64,000 nt of DNA from Mycetocola_B reblochoni (GCF_003667525.1 NZ_RCUW01000004.1:62001-126000); one strand, 5' to 3'; shown: positions 33,592 through 46,684, counted from the stretch's first letter. Numbers and translations are program-made. The notes: generated from the letters alone by a model not told the origin.

Positions 33592-35661
33592 ATGGAACCC
33601 ACCCGTGCCGTCCGCCCGTTCACCGTTGAGAGCCCCTACCAGCCCAGCGGTGACCAGCCCCAGGCGATCGCAGAGCTGGCGGGACGCATCAACGCGGGGG
33701 AGACCGACGTCGTCCTGCTCGGCGCGACCGGAACGGGCAAGTCGGCCACGACGGCGTGGCTCGTCGAGGCGGTGCAACGGCCGACCCTCGTTCTCGCCCA
33801 CAACAAGACGCTCGCCGCACAGCTGGCCAACGAGTTCCGCGAGCTCTTCCCCCACAACGCGGTCGAGTACTTCGTCTCCTACTACGACTACTACCAGCCG
33901 GAGGCCTACGTCCCCCAGACCGACACCTTCATCGAGAAGGACTCGTCGATCAACGAGGAGGTGGAGCGCCTTCGGCACTCGACCACCAACTCGCTGCTCA
34001 GCCGCCGCGACGTGATCGTGGTGTCGACCGTGTCCTGCATCTACGGACTCGGCAAGCCGGAGGAATACCTCAACGCGATGGTGGCGCTGCAGGCGGGGAT
34101 GCGCATCGACCGCGATTGGCTGATCCGCAAGTTCGTGTCGATGCAGTACAAGCGCAACGACATCGACTTCAGCAGGGGGACCTTCCGGGTCAGGGGCGAC
34201 ACGATCGAGATCATCCCGATGTACGAGGAGCACGCGATCCGGATCGAGATGTTCGGAGACGAGATCGAGGCACTGCACACCCTGCACCCGCTCTCCGGCA
34301 ACATCATCGCCTCGCCCGAGTCGGTGTCCGTGTTCCCCGCATCCCACTATGTGGCCAGCACCGACGTGATGCAGCGGGCCATCGTCTCCATCCAGGACGA
34401 GCTCGACCAGCGGCTCGCGGAGCTCGAGTCCCAGAACAAACTGCTGGAGGCTCAGCGGCTCAAGATGCGCACGACTTTCGACCTCGAGATGATGGAGCAG
34501 ATCGGCTTCACCTCGGGCATCGAGAACTACTCGAGGCACATCGACGGGCGCCAGCCCGGTGAGGCGCCGCACTGCCTCCTCGACTTCTTCCCCGACGACT
34601 TCCTCACGGTCATCGACGAGTCGCACGTCACGGTGCCGCAGATCGGAGCCATGTTCGAGGGGGACGCCTCGCGCAAGCGCACGCTCGTCGACCACGGGTT
34701 CCGGCTGCCGAGCGCCCTCGACAACCGGCCGCTGACCTGGTCGGAGTTCAAGGACCGTGTCGGACAGACGGTGTACCTTTCGGCAACGCCGGGCAAGTAC
34801 GAGCTCGGGGTGGCCGACGGGGTCGTCGAGCAGATCATTCGCCCGACCGGCCTCGTCGACCCGAAGATCGTCGTCAAGCCGAGCAAGGGCCAGATCGACG
34901 ATCTGCTCGAGGAGGTCCGCCAGCGGACGGAGCGCGACGAGCGCGTGCTGGTGACGACGCTCACGAAGCGCATGGCGGAGGACCTGACCGACTTCCTGAC
35001 CGAGGCCGGTGTGCGGGTCAGGTATCTGCACTCCGACGTCGACACCCTGCGACGCGTCGAACTGCTGACGGAGCTCCGAGCGGGCGTCTACGACGTCCTC
35101 GTCGGCATCAACCTGCTCCGCGAGGGTCTCGACCTGCCGGAGGTCTCCCTCGTCGCGATCCTCGATGCGGACAAGGAGGGCTTCCTCCGCTCGTCGACGT
35201 CCCTCATCCAGACGATCGGGCGCGCCGCCCGAAACGTCTCGGGCGAGGTGCACATGTACGCGGACACGGTGACACGTTCCATGGCACTCGCCATCGAGGA
35301 GACCGAGCGCCGTCGCGAGATCCAGGTCGCCTACAACACCGAACACGGCATCGACCCTCAGCCGTTGCGGAAGCGCATCGCCGACATCACCGAGGTCCTG
35401 GCCCGCGAGGGAGCCGACACCGCCGAGCTGCTCGCCGGACGGGCGGGGTCGGGCAAGCGCTCCGCCCCGGCACCGGCGCGTACCGGGATCGCGGCGGAGG
35501 GCGCCAACGACCTCGAAGGCATCATCGCCGACCTGAACGACCAGATGCTGACCGCAGCGGCGGAGCTCAAGTTCGAGCTGGCGGCACGGTTGCGCGACGA
35601 GGTCTCCGAGCTCAAGCGCGAGCTCAGGCGCATGGAGAGCGCCGGTCACGTCGACGCCTGA
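33592..35661 (+). CDS. uvrB: Excinuclease ABC subunit B
   Basis: This 689-residue damage-verification helicase of nucleotide excision repair has Walker A GATGTGKS at residues 44-51, the beta-hairpin region YYDYYQPEAYVP that probes the strand, helicase motifs through IGRAARNVSG, and a C-terminal UVR domain (LNDQMLTAAAELKFELAARL) that contacts UvrC. Length is typical (660-700). It acts in the cytosol with UvrA and UvrC, both encoded immediately downstream in the same orientation. The 114-base gap to uvrA has its own promoter. Confidence 0.97.
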   Translation: MEPTRAVRPFTVESPYQPSGDQPQAIAELAGRINAGETDVVLLGATGTGKSATTAWLVEAVQRPTLVLAHNKTLAAQLANEFRELFPHNAVEYFVSYYDYYQPEAYVPQTDTFIEKDSSINEEVERLRHSTTNSLLSRRDVIVVSTVSCIYGLGKPEEYLNAMVALQAGMRIDRDWLIRKFVSMQYKRNDIDFSRGTFRVRGDTIEIIPMYEEHAIRIEMFGDEIEALHTLHPLSGNIIASPESVSVFPASHYVASTDVMQRAIVSIQDELDQRLAELESQNKLLEAQRLKMRTTFDLEMMEQIGFTSGIENYSRHIDGRQPGEAPHCLLDFFPDDFLTVIDESHVTVPQIGAMFEGDASRKRTLVDHGFRLPSALDNRPLTWSEFKDRVGQTVYLSATPGKYELGVADGVVEQIIRPTGLVDPKIVVKPSKGQIDDLLEEVRQRTERDERVLVTTLTKRMAEDLTDFLTEAGVRVRYLHSDVDTLRRVELLTELRAGVYDVLVGINLLREGLDLPEVSLVAILDADKEGFLRSSTSLIQTIGRAARNVSGEVHMYADTVTRSMALAIEETERRREIQVAYNTEHGIDPQPLRKRIADITEVLAREGADTAELLAGRAGSGKRSAPAPARTGIAAEGANDLEGIIADLNDQMLTAAAELKFELAARLRDEVSELKRELRRMESAGHVDA

Positions 35662-35763
35662 TCGCGGCACCCTGGCGCACCCCGTGACCCCCTCCGGATG
35701 TCCCGGGGGACCGGCACGAGACTCGGACGACAGCCCACAGCGAACAGTGTCGGAGGTGCGCCG

Positions 35764-35769
35764 TAGACT
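35764..35769 (+). promoter_or_regulatory. -10 element for leaderless uvrA transcript
   Basis: TAGACT ends six bases before the uvrA GTG at 35776. CGAACA at 35741-35746, 17 bases upstream, is at the -35 position and resembles half of an actinobacterial LexA site, but the second half is poor. Confidence 0.6.
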
Positions 35770-35775
35770 CGTCGG

Positions 35776-38676
<2,901 letters not shown>

Positions 38677-38681
38677 GCGGC

Positions 38682-40790
38682 ATGTCCACTCAGCTGAGCT
38701 ACCGCCCCGCGAGCGGGGAGATACCGACGACCCCGGGCGTGTACCGGTTCACCGGCCCGGACGGGCGGGTGCTCTACGTCGGGAAGGCGAAGAACCTCCG
38801 GCAGCGGTTGAGCAACTACTTCGGTCCGCTGCACACGCTGCACGAACGAACCCGCCGCATGGTCACCACGGCGACCGGGGTGACCTGGACCGTCGTCGGA
38901 AGCGACGTCGAGGCACTGCAGCTGGAGTACACGTGGATCAAGGAGTTCGATCCGCCGTTCAACGTCAAGTTCCGCGACGACAAGAGCTACCCCTACATGG
39001 TCGTCACGCTGCGGGACGAGGCACCGCGCGTCATGGTGTCGCGCAACCGCTCGATCAGGGGCGCGAAGTACTTCGGCCCGTACCCGAAGATCTGGGCGGT
39101 CAACGACACGATCGAACTGATGGTCAAGGCATTCCCGATCCGGACCTGCTCCGACGCCAACTACAAGCGGGCGATGCAGTCGGGTCGGCCGTGCTTTGCC
39201 GGGCAGATCGGCAAGTGCGGCGGGCCGTGCTCCGGACGGGTGACGATCGACGAGCACCGCGCCATCGTCGATGACTTCGTCGCCTTCATGTCCGGGGGCG
39301 ACGACCGCTTCGTCGCCGAGGCCCGCGAGCAGATGATGGCGGCCGCGGCCGAGCAGGACTACGAGCGCGCGGCGCTCTACCGGGACCGTCTGCAGTCGCT
39401 CGAGGCTGTGCTGTCCAAGAGCGCCGTGGTGCTCTCCGACCGCGTCGACGCCGACCTGTACGCCGTCGCACACCACGAGCTCTCGGCCACGGTCCAGGGG
39501 TTCACCGTTCGCGGCGGCCGGATCAGGGGGGTCCGCGGGTGGACGGTCGACAAGGAGATCGACATGTCGACGGCCGACATCGTCCGCAGCGCGCTGCAGC
39601 GTGTCTACGCGGAGGCCTCGGGCGTCGACGACATCCCGAAGCAGATCCTGGTTCCCGAGCTGCCCGAGGACCGTGAGGAGCTCGAGGCGATGCTCAGCCA
39701 GCACAGGGGGAGGGGGCGGGTGAGCCTCGCCGTCCCGCAGCGGGGCGAGAAGCAGGCCCTCATGGAGACCGCCTCGGTCAACGCGATGCACGCGCTCAAG
39801 CTGTACACGAGCAGGCGAAACGCCGACTTCGTGGCCCGCAGCGACGCGATGGCCGAGCTCCAGGACGCCCTCGGGATGAGCGAGGCGCCGCTGCGGATGG
39901 AGTGCTACGACATCTCGCACCTCGCGGGGACGAACGTCGTCGCGTCCATGGTGGTCTTCGAGGACGGGCTTCCGCGCAAGGACCAGTACCGCAAGTTCTC
40001 CATCGCCGAGACCACCGACGACACCGACTCGATCCACCAGGTGCTGACCCGGCGCCTGGCCCGGCTGCGAGCCGACGACGGCGATGCCGGCCCCGATGGC
40101 GCTCACGAGCCGGCGGCCACCGCGTCCGCTGCAGCGACGCCGCCCAGCGGAGCGACAGCGCCGACCGCAACCGCCGCGTCGGCTGGGGCGGCCGGGGCGG
40201 CGCCGGACGACGCGCGACCGGAGGACGCGACCCCTGGACCCGCCGGACCGGGCGTCACCGTGAGCGGAGGGCCGCTCGACGGCGAGGACGCCGCGCCGCC
40301 GGTCGACGTCGCCGACCCCGACGCGGTCGTCGTGGCGACGACCCCTCGTCGCCGTTTCGCCTACCCGCCACAGCTCCTCATCGTCGACGGCGGCCAACCC
40401 CAGGTGCAGGCCGCCTGGCGCGCGCTCGAGGAGGCGGGGCGAACGGACATCGCCGTGTGCGGCATCGCGAAGCGTCTCGAGGAGCTCTGGCTTCCCAACG
40501 ACGACTTCCCCGTCATCCTGCCGCGGAACAGCGAGGCGCTGTTCCTCATCCAGCGGATCCGTGACGAGGCCCACCGCTTCGCAATCACCTACCAGCGGGC
40601 CACCCGCAAGCGCGACATCACGACGGTGCTCTCCGACGTGCCCAGACTCGGTCCCGCACGGATCAAACGCCTGCTCGGACACTTCGGCTCGGTCACACGG
40701 TTGCGCGCGGCGGGGGTCGACGAGATCGCTCAGGTCGACGGGATCGGGCCCACCCTGGCGGGCGCTGTCCGCGAGCGGCTCAGTCGCTAG
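38682..40790 (+). CDS. uvrC: Excinuclease ABC subunit C with a long linker insert
   Basis: This 702-residue dual-incision nuclease contains the GIY-YIG 3' nuclease (~14-95, GVYRFTGPDGRVLYVGKA), a Cys-rich region, the UVR domain (~205-240), the RNase H-like 5' nuclease (CYDISHLAGTNVV at 408-420; LLIVDGGQPQV at 565-575) and a C-terminal (HhH)2 DNA-binding domain (~655-700). Within the RNase H-like domain, residues ~464-556 are an Ala/Pro/Asp/Thr-rich low-complexity insert between RRLARL and RRRFAYPPQ. It makes the protein longer than the usual 600-660. Catalytic motifs flank the insert and look intact. Confidence 0.95.
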   Translation: MSTQLSYRPASGEIPTTPGVYRFTGPDGRVLYVGKAKNLRQRLSNYFGPLHTLHERTRRMVTTATGVTWTVVGSDVEALQLEYTWIKEFDPPFNVKFRDDKSYPYMVVTLRDEAPRVMVSRNRSIRGAKYFGPYPKIWAVNDTIELMVKAFPIRTCSDANYKRAMQSGRPCFAGQIGKCGGPCSGRVTIDEHRAIVDDFVAFMSGGDDRFVAEAREQMMAAAAEQDYERAALYRDRLQSLEAVLSKSAVVLSDRVDADLYAVAHHELSATVQGFTVRGGRIRGVRGWTVDKEIDMSTADIVRSALQRVYAEASGVDDIPKQILVPELPEDREELEAMLSQHRGRGRVSLAVPQRGEKQALMETASVNAMHALKLYTSRRNADFVARSDAMAELQDALGMSEAPLRMECYDISHLAGTNVVASMVVFEDGLPRKDQYRKFSIAETTDDTDSIHQVLTRRLARLRADDGDAGPDGAHEPAATASAAATPPSGATAPTATAASAGAAGAAPDDARPEDATPGPAGPGVTVSGGPLDGEDAAPPVDVADPDAVVVATTPRRRFAYPPQLLIVDGGQPQVQAAWRALEEAGRTDIAVCGIAKRLEELWLPNDDFPVILPRNSEALFLIQRIRDEAHRFAITYQRATRKRDITTVLSDVPRLGPARIKRLLGHFGSVTRLRAAGVDEIAQVDGIGPTLAGAVRERLSR

Positions 40791-40822
40791 GCTGGGACAA
40801 CCCCACCGTCAGCGCGAGAAGG
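40788..40822 (+). promoter_or_regulatory. -10 element and ribosome site for rapZ
   Basis: TAGGCT (40788-40793) overlaps the uvrC stop, and GAGAAGG (40816-40822) precedes the ATG at 40827. This predicts a short leader, unlike the leaderless neighbours. Confidence 0.45.
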
Positions 40823-40826
40823 CAGC

Positions 40827-41705
40827 ATGTCCGAGACGACCCAGCCCCAGCAAGAAGTCCTCATCGTCACAGGGATGTCCGGCGCCGGGCGCTCGACAGC
40901 CGCCAAGGCGCTGGAGGACCTGGGCTGGTACGTCGTCGACAATCTGCCCCCGCAAATGCTGCGCCCCCTCGTCGACCTCGCGGAGCGTGCCGACGACCGG
41001 CTGCCCCGGATCGCCGCCGTCGTCGACGTCAGGGGGAGGGACTTCTTCCCCGACCTGCAGCAGATGATCGGCACGCTGAGGGAGGGCACGCAGCTGAGAG
41101 TGGTGTTCCTCGACGCGAGCGACGCCGTTCTCGTCACGCGCTTCGACGCGGTGCGCCGTCCGCATCCGCTGCAGAACGGCGGCACCCTGCTGGACGGCAT
41201 CTCGACCGAACGCGCACGGCTGTCGGAGATCCGCGACTCCAGTGACGTCATCATCGACACCAGCGAGCTCAACATCCACCAGCTCGCGACCCGCGTCAAC
41301 GAGCTCTTCCGCGAGCAAGACACACCCGGGGTGCGGGTGACCATGCTGAGCTTCGGCTTCAAGTACGGCCACCCCCAGGACGCCGACACGGTGGCCGACG
41401 CCCGATTCCTGCCGAACCCGTTCTGGATCCCGGAGCTGCGTTCGTTTTCCGGTCGGGACGAACAGGTGAGAGAATATGTTCTTGGCCGCCCTGGCGCCGA
41501 GGAGTTCATCGATGCGTACAGCACCGCCCTCGAACTCACACTCGACGGGTACCAGCGCGAGAACAAGCGGAACGCGACCTTCGCGATCGGATGCACCGGC
41601 GGTAAACACCGCTCGGTCGCGCTCGTGGAGAGGATCGCCGCGCGCCTGTCCAGCCTGCCCGGCGTCGCGGTGACCATCAGACATCGCGACCTCGGGCGCG
41701 AATAA
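40827..41705 (+). CDS. rapZ: RapZ/YvcJ-type nucleotide-binding regulatory protein
   Basis: This 292-residue P-loop protein has Walker A GMSGAGRS at residues 16-23 and VVFLDASDAVLVTRF as the second site. The C-terminal block has SFGFKYGHP and GCTGGKHRSV, which binds small RNA and phosphosugars in E. coli RapZ. In actinobacteria it sits between uvrC and whiA, as here; its role there is less clear and probably concerns envelope sugar metabolism or nucleotide signalling. It is 49 bases upstream of whiA. Confidence 0.93.
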   Translation: MSETTQPQQEVLIVTGMSGAGRSTAAKALEDLGWYVVDNLPPQMLRPLVDLAERADDRLPRIAAVVDVRGRDFFPDLQQMIGTLREGTQLRVVFLDASDAVLVTRFDAVRRPHPLQNGGTLLDGISTERARLSEIRDSSDVIIDTSELNIHQLATRVNELFREQDTPGVRVTMLSFGFKYGHPQDADTVADARFLPNPFWIPELRSFSGRDEQVREYVLGRPGAEEFIDAYSTALELTLDGYQRENKRNATFAIGCTGGKHRSVALVERIAARLSSLPGVAVTIRHRDLGRE

Positions 41706-41754
41706 CCGTGAGAGCGCGGCCCCACGAGGGACGCAGAGAAAGTGGAGTGCTTAA

Positions 41755-42732
41755 GTGGCGTTGACGACCGAAGTAAAGGCAGAGCTGTCCCGGGTGGCGG
41801 AGACCCGCAGTTCCGTGCGGGCTGCCGAGCTGACCGCGCTGCTGCGCTTCGCCGGGGGGCTGCACGTCATCTCCGGCCGACTCGTGGTCGAGGTCGAGGT
41901 CGAGACAGTCGTCCTGGCGCAGCGGATCCGCAAGGACCTCGCCGAGATCTACGGCGTCCGCAGCATCGCGGCGCGCGCGGGAACGAACTCCACAACGGGG
42001 CAGGACCTCATCATCGTGCGCGTGATGGAGGGGGAGACCCTCGCACGCCAGACGGGCCTCCTCGACGCGCGTAAGCGGCCCGTGCGCGGCCTGCCCAATC
42101 GGCTCACCACCGGCTCGCGCGACGACCTGGCCGCCCTCTGGCGCGGCGCCTTCCTCGCCGCGGGAACCCTGACGGAGCCGGGCCGGAGCGCGGCGCTGGA
42201 CATCGTCTGCCCCAGCAACGAGGCGGCGATGGCTCTGGTCGGTGCCGCGTCGCGGCTGGACATCTCCGCGAAGGCCCGCGAGGTCAGGGGAGTGCAGCGC
42301 GTCGTCATCCGCGACGGCGAGGCCATCAGCTCGATGCTGATCCGCATGGGGGCGAACGGGGCCGTGGCGGAGTGGGACGAGATCAGGCAGAGGCGCGAGG
42401 TGAGGGCCACGGCGAACCGCCTGGTCAACTTCGACGACGCCAACCTCCGTCGTTCCGCGCAGGCGGCCGTGGCGGCCTGCGCGCGCGTCGAACGTGCGCT
42501 CGAGCTGCTCGGGACCGACGTCCCCAAGCACCTCCGCTACGCGGGGGAGCTGCGGTTGTCCCATCGCGACGCGAGCCTGGACGAGCTCGGCCACCACGCG
42601 GACCCGCCGATGACGAAGGACGCCATCGCCGGCCGTATCCGCCGCCTGCTGGCGATGGCGGACAAGCGCGCCCAGGAGCTCGGCGTCCCCAGCACCGAGG
42701 CCAGCCTGCCCGGAGACATCGACGGCATCTGA
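41755..42732 (+). CDS. whiA: Sporulation/cell-division transcription factor WhiA
   Basis: This 325-residue protein combines a degenerate LAGLIDADG homing-endonuclease fold (~90-220, ALWRGAFLAAGTLTEPGRSA) with a C-terminal helix-turn-helix (~235-315, LRYAGELRLSHRDASLDELG). In Streptomyces it works with WhiB to switch on division genes; in non-sporulating actinobacteria it is still conserved and may tie division to growth. It starts at GTG 41755 with an AGAAAGTGGAG purine-rich site upstream. It is followed by a hairpin and then sodA. Confidence 0.95.
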   Translation: MALTTEVKAELSRVAETRSSVRAAELTALLRFAGGLHVISGRLVVEVEVETVVLAQRIRKDLAEIYGVRSIAARAGTNSTTGQDLIIVRVMEGETLARQTGLLDARKRPVRGLPNRLTTGSRDDLAALWRGAFLAAGTLTEPGRSAALDIVCPSNEAAMALVGAASRLDISAKAREVRGVQRVVIRDGEAISSMLIRMGANGAVAEWDEIRQRREVRATANRLVNFDDANLRRSAQAAVAACARVERALELLGTDVPKHLRYAGELRLSHRDASLDELGHHADPPMTKDAIAGRIRRLLAMADKRAQELGVPSTEASLPGDIDGI

Positions 42733-42752
42733 TCCGCCCGGCACGGAGGATT

Positions 42753-42775
42753 TCGCCCGGGGCGTAACCGGGCGA
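42753..42775 (+). terminator. Hairpin after whiA
   Basis: TCGCCCGG and CCGGGCGA pair perfectly (8 bp) around a seven-base loop, 20 bases after the whiA stop. There is no T tract. Confidence 0.5.
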
Positions 42776-42793
42776 CGCGGGCGCTCGGGGAGC

Positions 42794-42821
42794 TTGGGCT
42801 TCGGCGCCCGACGACTAGACT
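42794..42821 (+). promoter_or_regulatory. Promoter for sodA
   Basis: TTGGGC (42794-42799), a 16-base spacer and TAGACT (42816-42821) lie 60 bases before the sodA ATG. The ribosome site AAGGAG is at 42867-42872. Confidence 0.5.
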
Positions 42822-42826
42822 TTTCC

Positions 42827-42868
42827 GTGGACCACGCTCCATGCAGCGTCAGCTGCGACATCACGTAA
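42827..42868 (+). CDS. Candidate leaderless 13-codon upstream ORF before sodA
   Basis: A GTG five bases after the TAGACT -10 opens a frame MDHAPCSVSCDIT, whose TAA (42866-42868) overlaps the sodA ribosome site TAAGGAG. Two cysteine codons are present. Leaderless cysteine-containing upstream ORFs are known as attenuators in mycobacteria, but none is known to me for sodA. Confidence 0.3.
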   Translation: MDHAPCSVSCDIT

Positions 42869-42880
42869 GGAGAAGCACAG

Positions 42881-43507
42881 ATGGCTGTCTATACACTCCC
42901 CGAGCTTTCATACGACTACGCCGCGCTCGAGCCGAGCATCAGCGGTGCGATCATGGAACTGCACCACTCCAAGCACCACCAGGCCTACGTCACCGGTGCC
43001 AACACGGCGCTGGACCAGCTCGCCGAGGCGCGCGACTCCGGCAACCTGGCGAACGTGAACAAGCTCGAGAAGGACCTCGCGTTCAACCTCGGCGGTCACG
43101 TCAACCACTCGGTGTTCTGGACGAACCTCTCGCCGAACGGCGGCGACAAGCCGACCGGCGAGCTGTCGAGCGCGATCGACGACTTCTTCGGTTCCTTCGA
43201 CAAGTTCCAGGCCCACTTCACCGCCGCCGCCCTCGGCGTGCAGGGATCGGGCTGGGCCGCACTGGTCTGGGACTCGATCGGCCAGCGCCTGCTCGTGCAG
43301 CAGTTCTTCGACCAGCAGTCGAACTTCCCCGTCGGCGTGGTGCCTGTGCTGCTGCTCGACGTGTGGGAGCACGCGTACTACCTCGACTACCGCAACGTCC
43401 GCGCCGACTACGTCAAGGCGTTCTGGAACATCGTCGACTGGGAGAACGTCCAGCAGCGGTTCCTGACCGCACGCGAGAAGACGGACGGCCTGCTGGTACT
43501 GTCGTAA
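42881..43507 (+). CDS. sodA: Superoxide dismutase, Mn-type
   Basis: This 208-residue Fe/Mn superoxide dismutase has metal ligands His28 (MELHHSKHHQ), His76 (GGHVNH), Asp160 and His164 (DVWEHAYYLDY). The Gly72 before HVNH and a Gln-containing FFDQQSN segment at the position of the Mn-type active-site Gln favour manganese. There is no signal peptide, so it is cytosolic. It is monocistronic between a promoter and a good terminator. Confidence 0.96.
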   Translation: MAVYTLPELSYDYAALEPSISGAIMELHHSKHHQAYVTGANTALDQLAEARDSGNLANVNKLEKDLAFNLGGHVNHSVFWTNLSPNGGDKPTGELSSAIDDFFGSFDKFQAHFTAAALGVQGSGWAALVWDSIGQRLLVQQFFDQQSNFPVGVVPVLLLDVWEHAYYLDYRNVRADYVKAFWNIVDWENVQQRFLTAREKTDGLLVLS

Positions 43508-43514
43508 TCGACAC

Positions 43515-43555
43515 GATGGGGTGCCCGGCTAGCGCGGGTACCCCATCTTATTTCT
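43515..43555 (+). terminator. Terminator after sodA
   Basis: A 13-bp stem with one G-T pair (43515-43527 with 43535-43547) and loop GCTAGCG is followed by TTATTTCT. It is a classical intrinsic terminator. Confidence 0.85.
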
Positions 43556-43607
43556 GCAGGGAAATAATTCGTTTCGCGCATCAGCGCCCCAGCAACAGGA
43601 GAAGATC

Positions 43608-44612
<1,005 letters not shown>

Positions 44613-44622
44613 GCTCAGCGAT

Positions 44623-45834
44623 ATGGCTCTGCGCACCCTCTCATCCCTCGGCTCCCTCGCGGGCCGACGCGTCATCGTCCGAAGCGATCTGAACGTCCCC
44701 GTCAGCGACGGCGTCATCACCGATGACGGCAGGATCAGGGCTTCGTTGCCCACGATCAGTGAGCTGAGCGAGGCCGGGGCACGGGTCATCGTGATCTCCC
44801 ACCTCGGCCGCCCCGCGGGCGAGCCGAAGCAGGAGTTCTCACTTGCCCCCGTCGCCGCTCGCCTCGGCGAGCTGCTCGGCCGCCCGGTGGCCTTCGCCAC
44901 CGACACGGTGGGCGAGTCGGCGCACGATGCGGTCTCCGCGCTCGAGGACGGCGATGTCGTCGTCCTCGAGAACCTTCGGTTCAACCCGGGGGAGACGAGC
45001 AAGGATGAGGGGGTGCGCGCCGCCTTCGCCGCCCAGCTTGCCGAGCTGGGCGACGTGCTGGTCTCGGACGGCTTCGGCGTCGTCCACCGCAAGCAGGCCA
45101 GCGTCTACGACCTCGCCACCCTCCTGCCGAGCGCGGCCGGCGGTCTGATCGAGCGCGAGCTCCACGTCCTCGAGGCCCTGACCGAGAAGCCCGAGCGTCC
45201 GTACACGGTCGTTCTCGGCGGCTCCAAGGTGTCCGACAAGCTCGGCGTCATCGGGCACCTCCTGCCTCGCGTCGACACGCTGCTCATCGGCGGCGGCATG
45301 CTGTTCACCTTCCTCGCCGCTCAGGGCCACCCCGTGGGCGCGAGCCTGCTCGAGAAGGACCAGCTCGACACGGTGCGCGGGTACATCTCCGAGGCTGAGC
45401 GCCTCGGGGTCACCCTCGTCGTGCCGAGCGACGTCGTCGTCGCCTCCCGTTTCGCCGCCGACGCCGACCACGTCGTCGCGCCGGTCGACGCGATCGAGGA
45501 CACCGCCTTCGGCGCCTCCGGCATCGGGCTGGACATCGGCCCCGAAACCGCGGCCACCTTCGCCCGGATCGTGGCGGAGTCGAAGACCGTGTTCTGGAAC
45601 GGCCCGATGGGCGTGTTCGAGTTCGACGCGTTCGCGGCGGGAACGAAGGCCGTGGCCGAGGCGCTCACGCGTGTCGACGGACTCGGCGTCGTCGGTGGCG
45701 GCGACTCCGCCGCGGCCGTTCGCGCCCTCGGCTTCTCGGACGACGACTTCGGACACATCTCCACCGGCGGTGGGGCCAGCCTCGAGTTCCTCGAGGGCAA
45801 GACTCTTCCCGGACTGGAGGTCCTCGGATGGTGA
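44623..45834 (+). CDS. pgk: Phosphoglycerate kinase
   Basis: This 403-residue enzyme makes ATP from 1,3-bisphosphoglycerate. The signature VIVRSDLNVPVSDG is near the N-terminus, with VISHLGRPAG for substrate binding. VLGGSKVSDKLGVI, KTVFWNGPMGVFE and VVGGGDSAAAV of the nucleotide-binding C domain are present. Length is typical. The end overlaps tpiA by seven bases. A promoter-like hexamer sits just before its start. Confidence 0.97.
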   Translation: MALRTLSSLGSLAGRRVIVRSDLNVPVSDGVITDDGRIRASLPTISELSEAGARVIVISHLGRPAGEPKQEFSLAPVAARLGELLGRPVAFATDTVGESAHDAVSALEDGDVVVLENLRFNPGETSKDEGVRAAFAAQLAELGDVLVSDGFGVVHRKQASVYDLATLLPSAAGGLIERELHVLEALTEKPERPYTVVLGGSKVSDKLGVIGHLLPRVDTLLIGGGMLFTFLAAQGHPVGASLLEKDQLDTVRGYISEAERLGVTLVVPSDVVVASRFAADADHVVAPVDAIEDTAFGASGIGLDIGPETAATFARIVAESKTVFWNGPMGVFEFDAFAAGTKAVAEALTRVDGLGVVGGGDSAAAVRALGFSDDDFGHISTGGGASLEFLEGKTLPGLEVLGW

Positions 45835-46616
45835 CCACACGCACCCCGCTCATCGCGGGCAACTGGAAGATGAACCTGGATCACTTCCAGGCCATCGCGT
45901 TCGTGCAGAAGCTCGCCTGGGCCCTCAAGGACGCCAAGCACGACTACTCCTCCGTCGAGGCGGCCGTGTTCCCCCCGTTCACGGACCTCCGCTCCGTCCA
46001 GACGATCGTCCAGGCGGACAAGTACGAGATCGGCTATGGAGCCCAGGACGTCTCGGTGCACGCATCCGGCGCCTACACGGGTGAGGTCGCGGCGTCCTTC
46101 CTCGCGTCCCTCGACTGCCGGTACGTGCTCGTCGGTCACTCGGAGCGTCGGACCCTCCATGGCGAGGACGACGCGGTCGTCGCCGCGAAGGTCTCGGCCG
46201 CGCTCGGCTCCTCGCTCGTGCCGGTGATCTGTGTCGGCGAGACCGCGGAGGACCTGGAGAAGCACGGTCCGAGCGCGGTTCCCGTCGCACAGCTGACGCG
46301 CGCACTGGAGGGTGTCGACTCCGCCGCGGACATCGTCGTCGCGTACGAGCCCGTCTGGGCGATCGGCTCCGGCCAGGCCGCGACGCCTAAGCAGGCCGAG
46401 CAGGTCGCCGCTGAGCTGCGTTCCGCCCTGCGCGAGTCACTCGGTGACGAGGCGGCCGACCGCACGCGCATCCTCTACGGCGGTTCCGTGAAGGCGAACA
46501 ACATCGCCGGCTTCATGCGGGAGCCCAACGTGGACGGCGCGCTCGTCGGCGGTGCGAGCCTCGACCTGAACGAGTTCGCGAGCATCATCCGTTATCAGAG
46601 TCACGTCGGACTGTAG
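45828..46616 (+). CDS. tpiA: Triosephosphate isomerase
   Basis: This 262-residue TIM barrel interconverts dihydroxyacetone phosphate and glyceraldehyde-3-phosphate. Catalytic residues are Lys14 (AGNWKMN), His104 (LVGHSERR) and Glu174 (VAYEPVWAIGSG). The phosphate site LYGGSVKANN is present near the C-terminus. The ATG lies inside the end of pgk, giving translational coupling. secG follows after 68 bases. Confidence 0.97.
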   Translation: MVTTRTPLIAGNWKMNLDHFQAIAFVQKLAWALKDAKHDYSSVEAAVFPPFTDLRSVQTIVQADKYEIGYGAQDVSVHASGAYTGEVAASFLASLDCRYVLVGHSERRTLHGEDDAVVAAKVSAALGSSLVPVICVGETAEDLEKHGPSAVPVAQLTRALEGVDSAADIVVAYEPVWAIGSGQAATPKQAEQVAAELRSALRESLGDEAADRTRILYGGSVKANNIAGFMREPNVDGALVGGASLDLNEFASIIRYQSHVGL

Positions 46617-46642
46617 TCCAGGGCGTACCGCCTTCCAGCGGG

Positions 46643-46648
46643 TATAGT
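46643..46648 (+). promoter_or_regulatory. -10 element for secG-rbpA
   Basis: TATAGT, close to consensus, lies 37 bases before the secG GTG. No clear -35 is seen. Confidence 0.45.
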
Positions 46649-46684
46649 TGAGGCAGCTCTGTGCCTCATTCCAGAAAGGTCCTC

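Noticed and set aside
35741..35753. LexA-like site near the uvrA promoter (CGAACAGTGTCG)
   Set aside because: Only one half resembles the actinobacterial GAAC-n4-GTTC box; the second half does not match, so SOS control is not supported.
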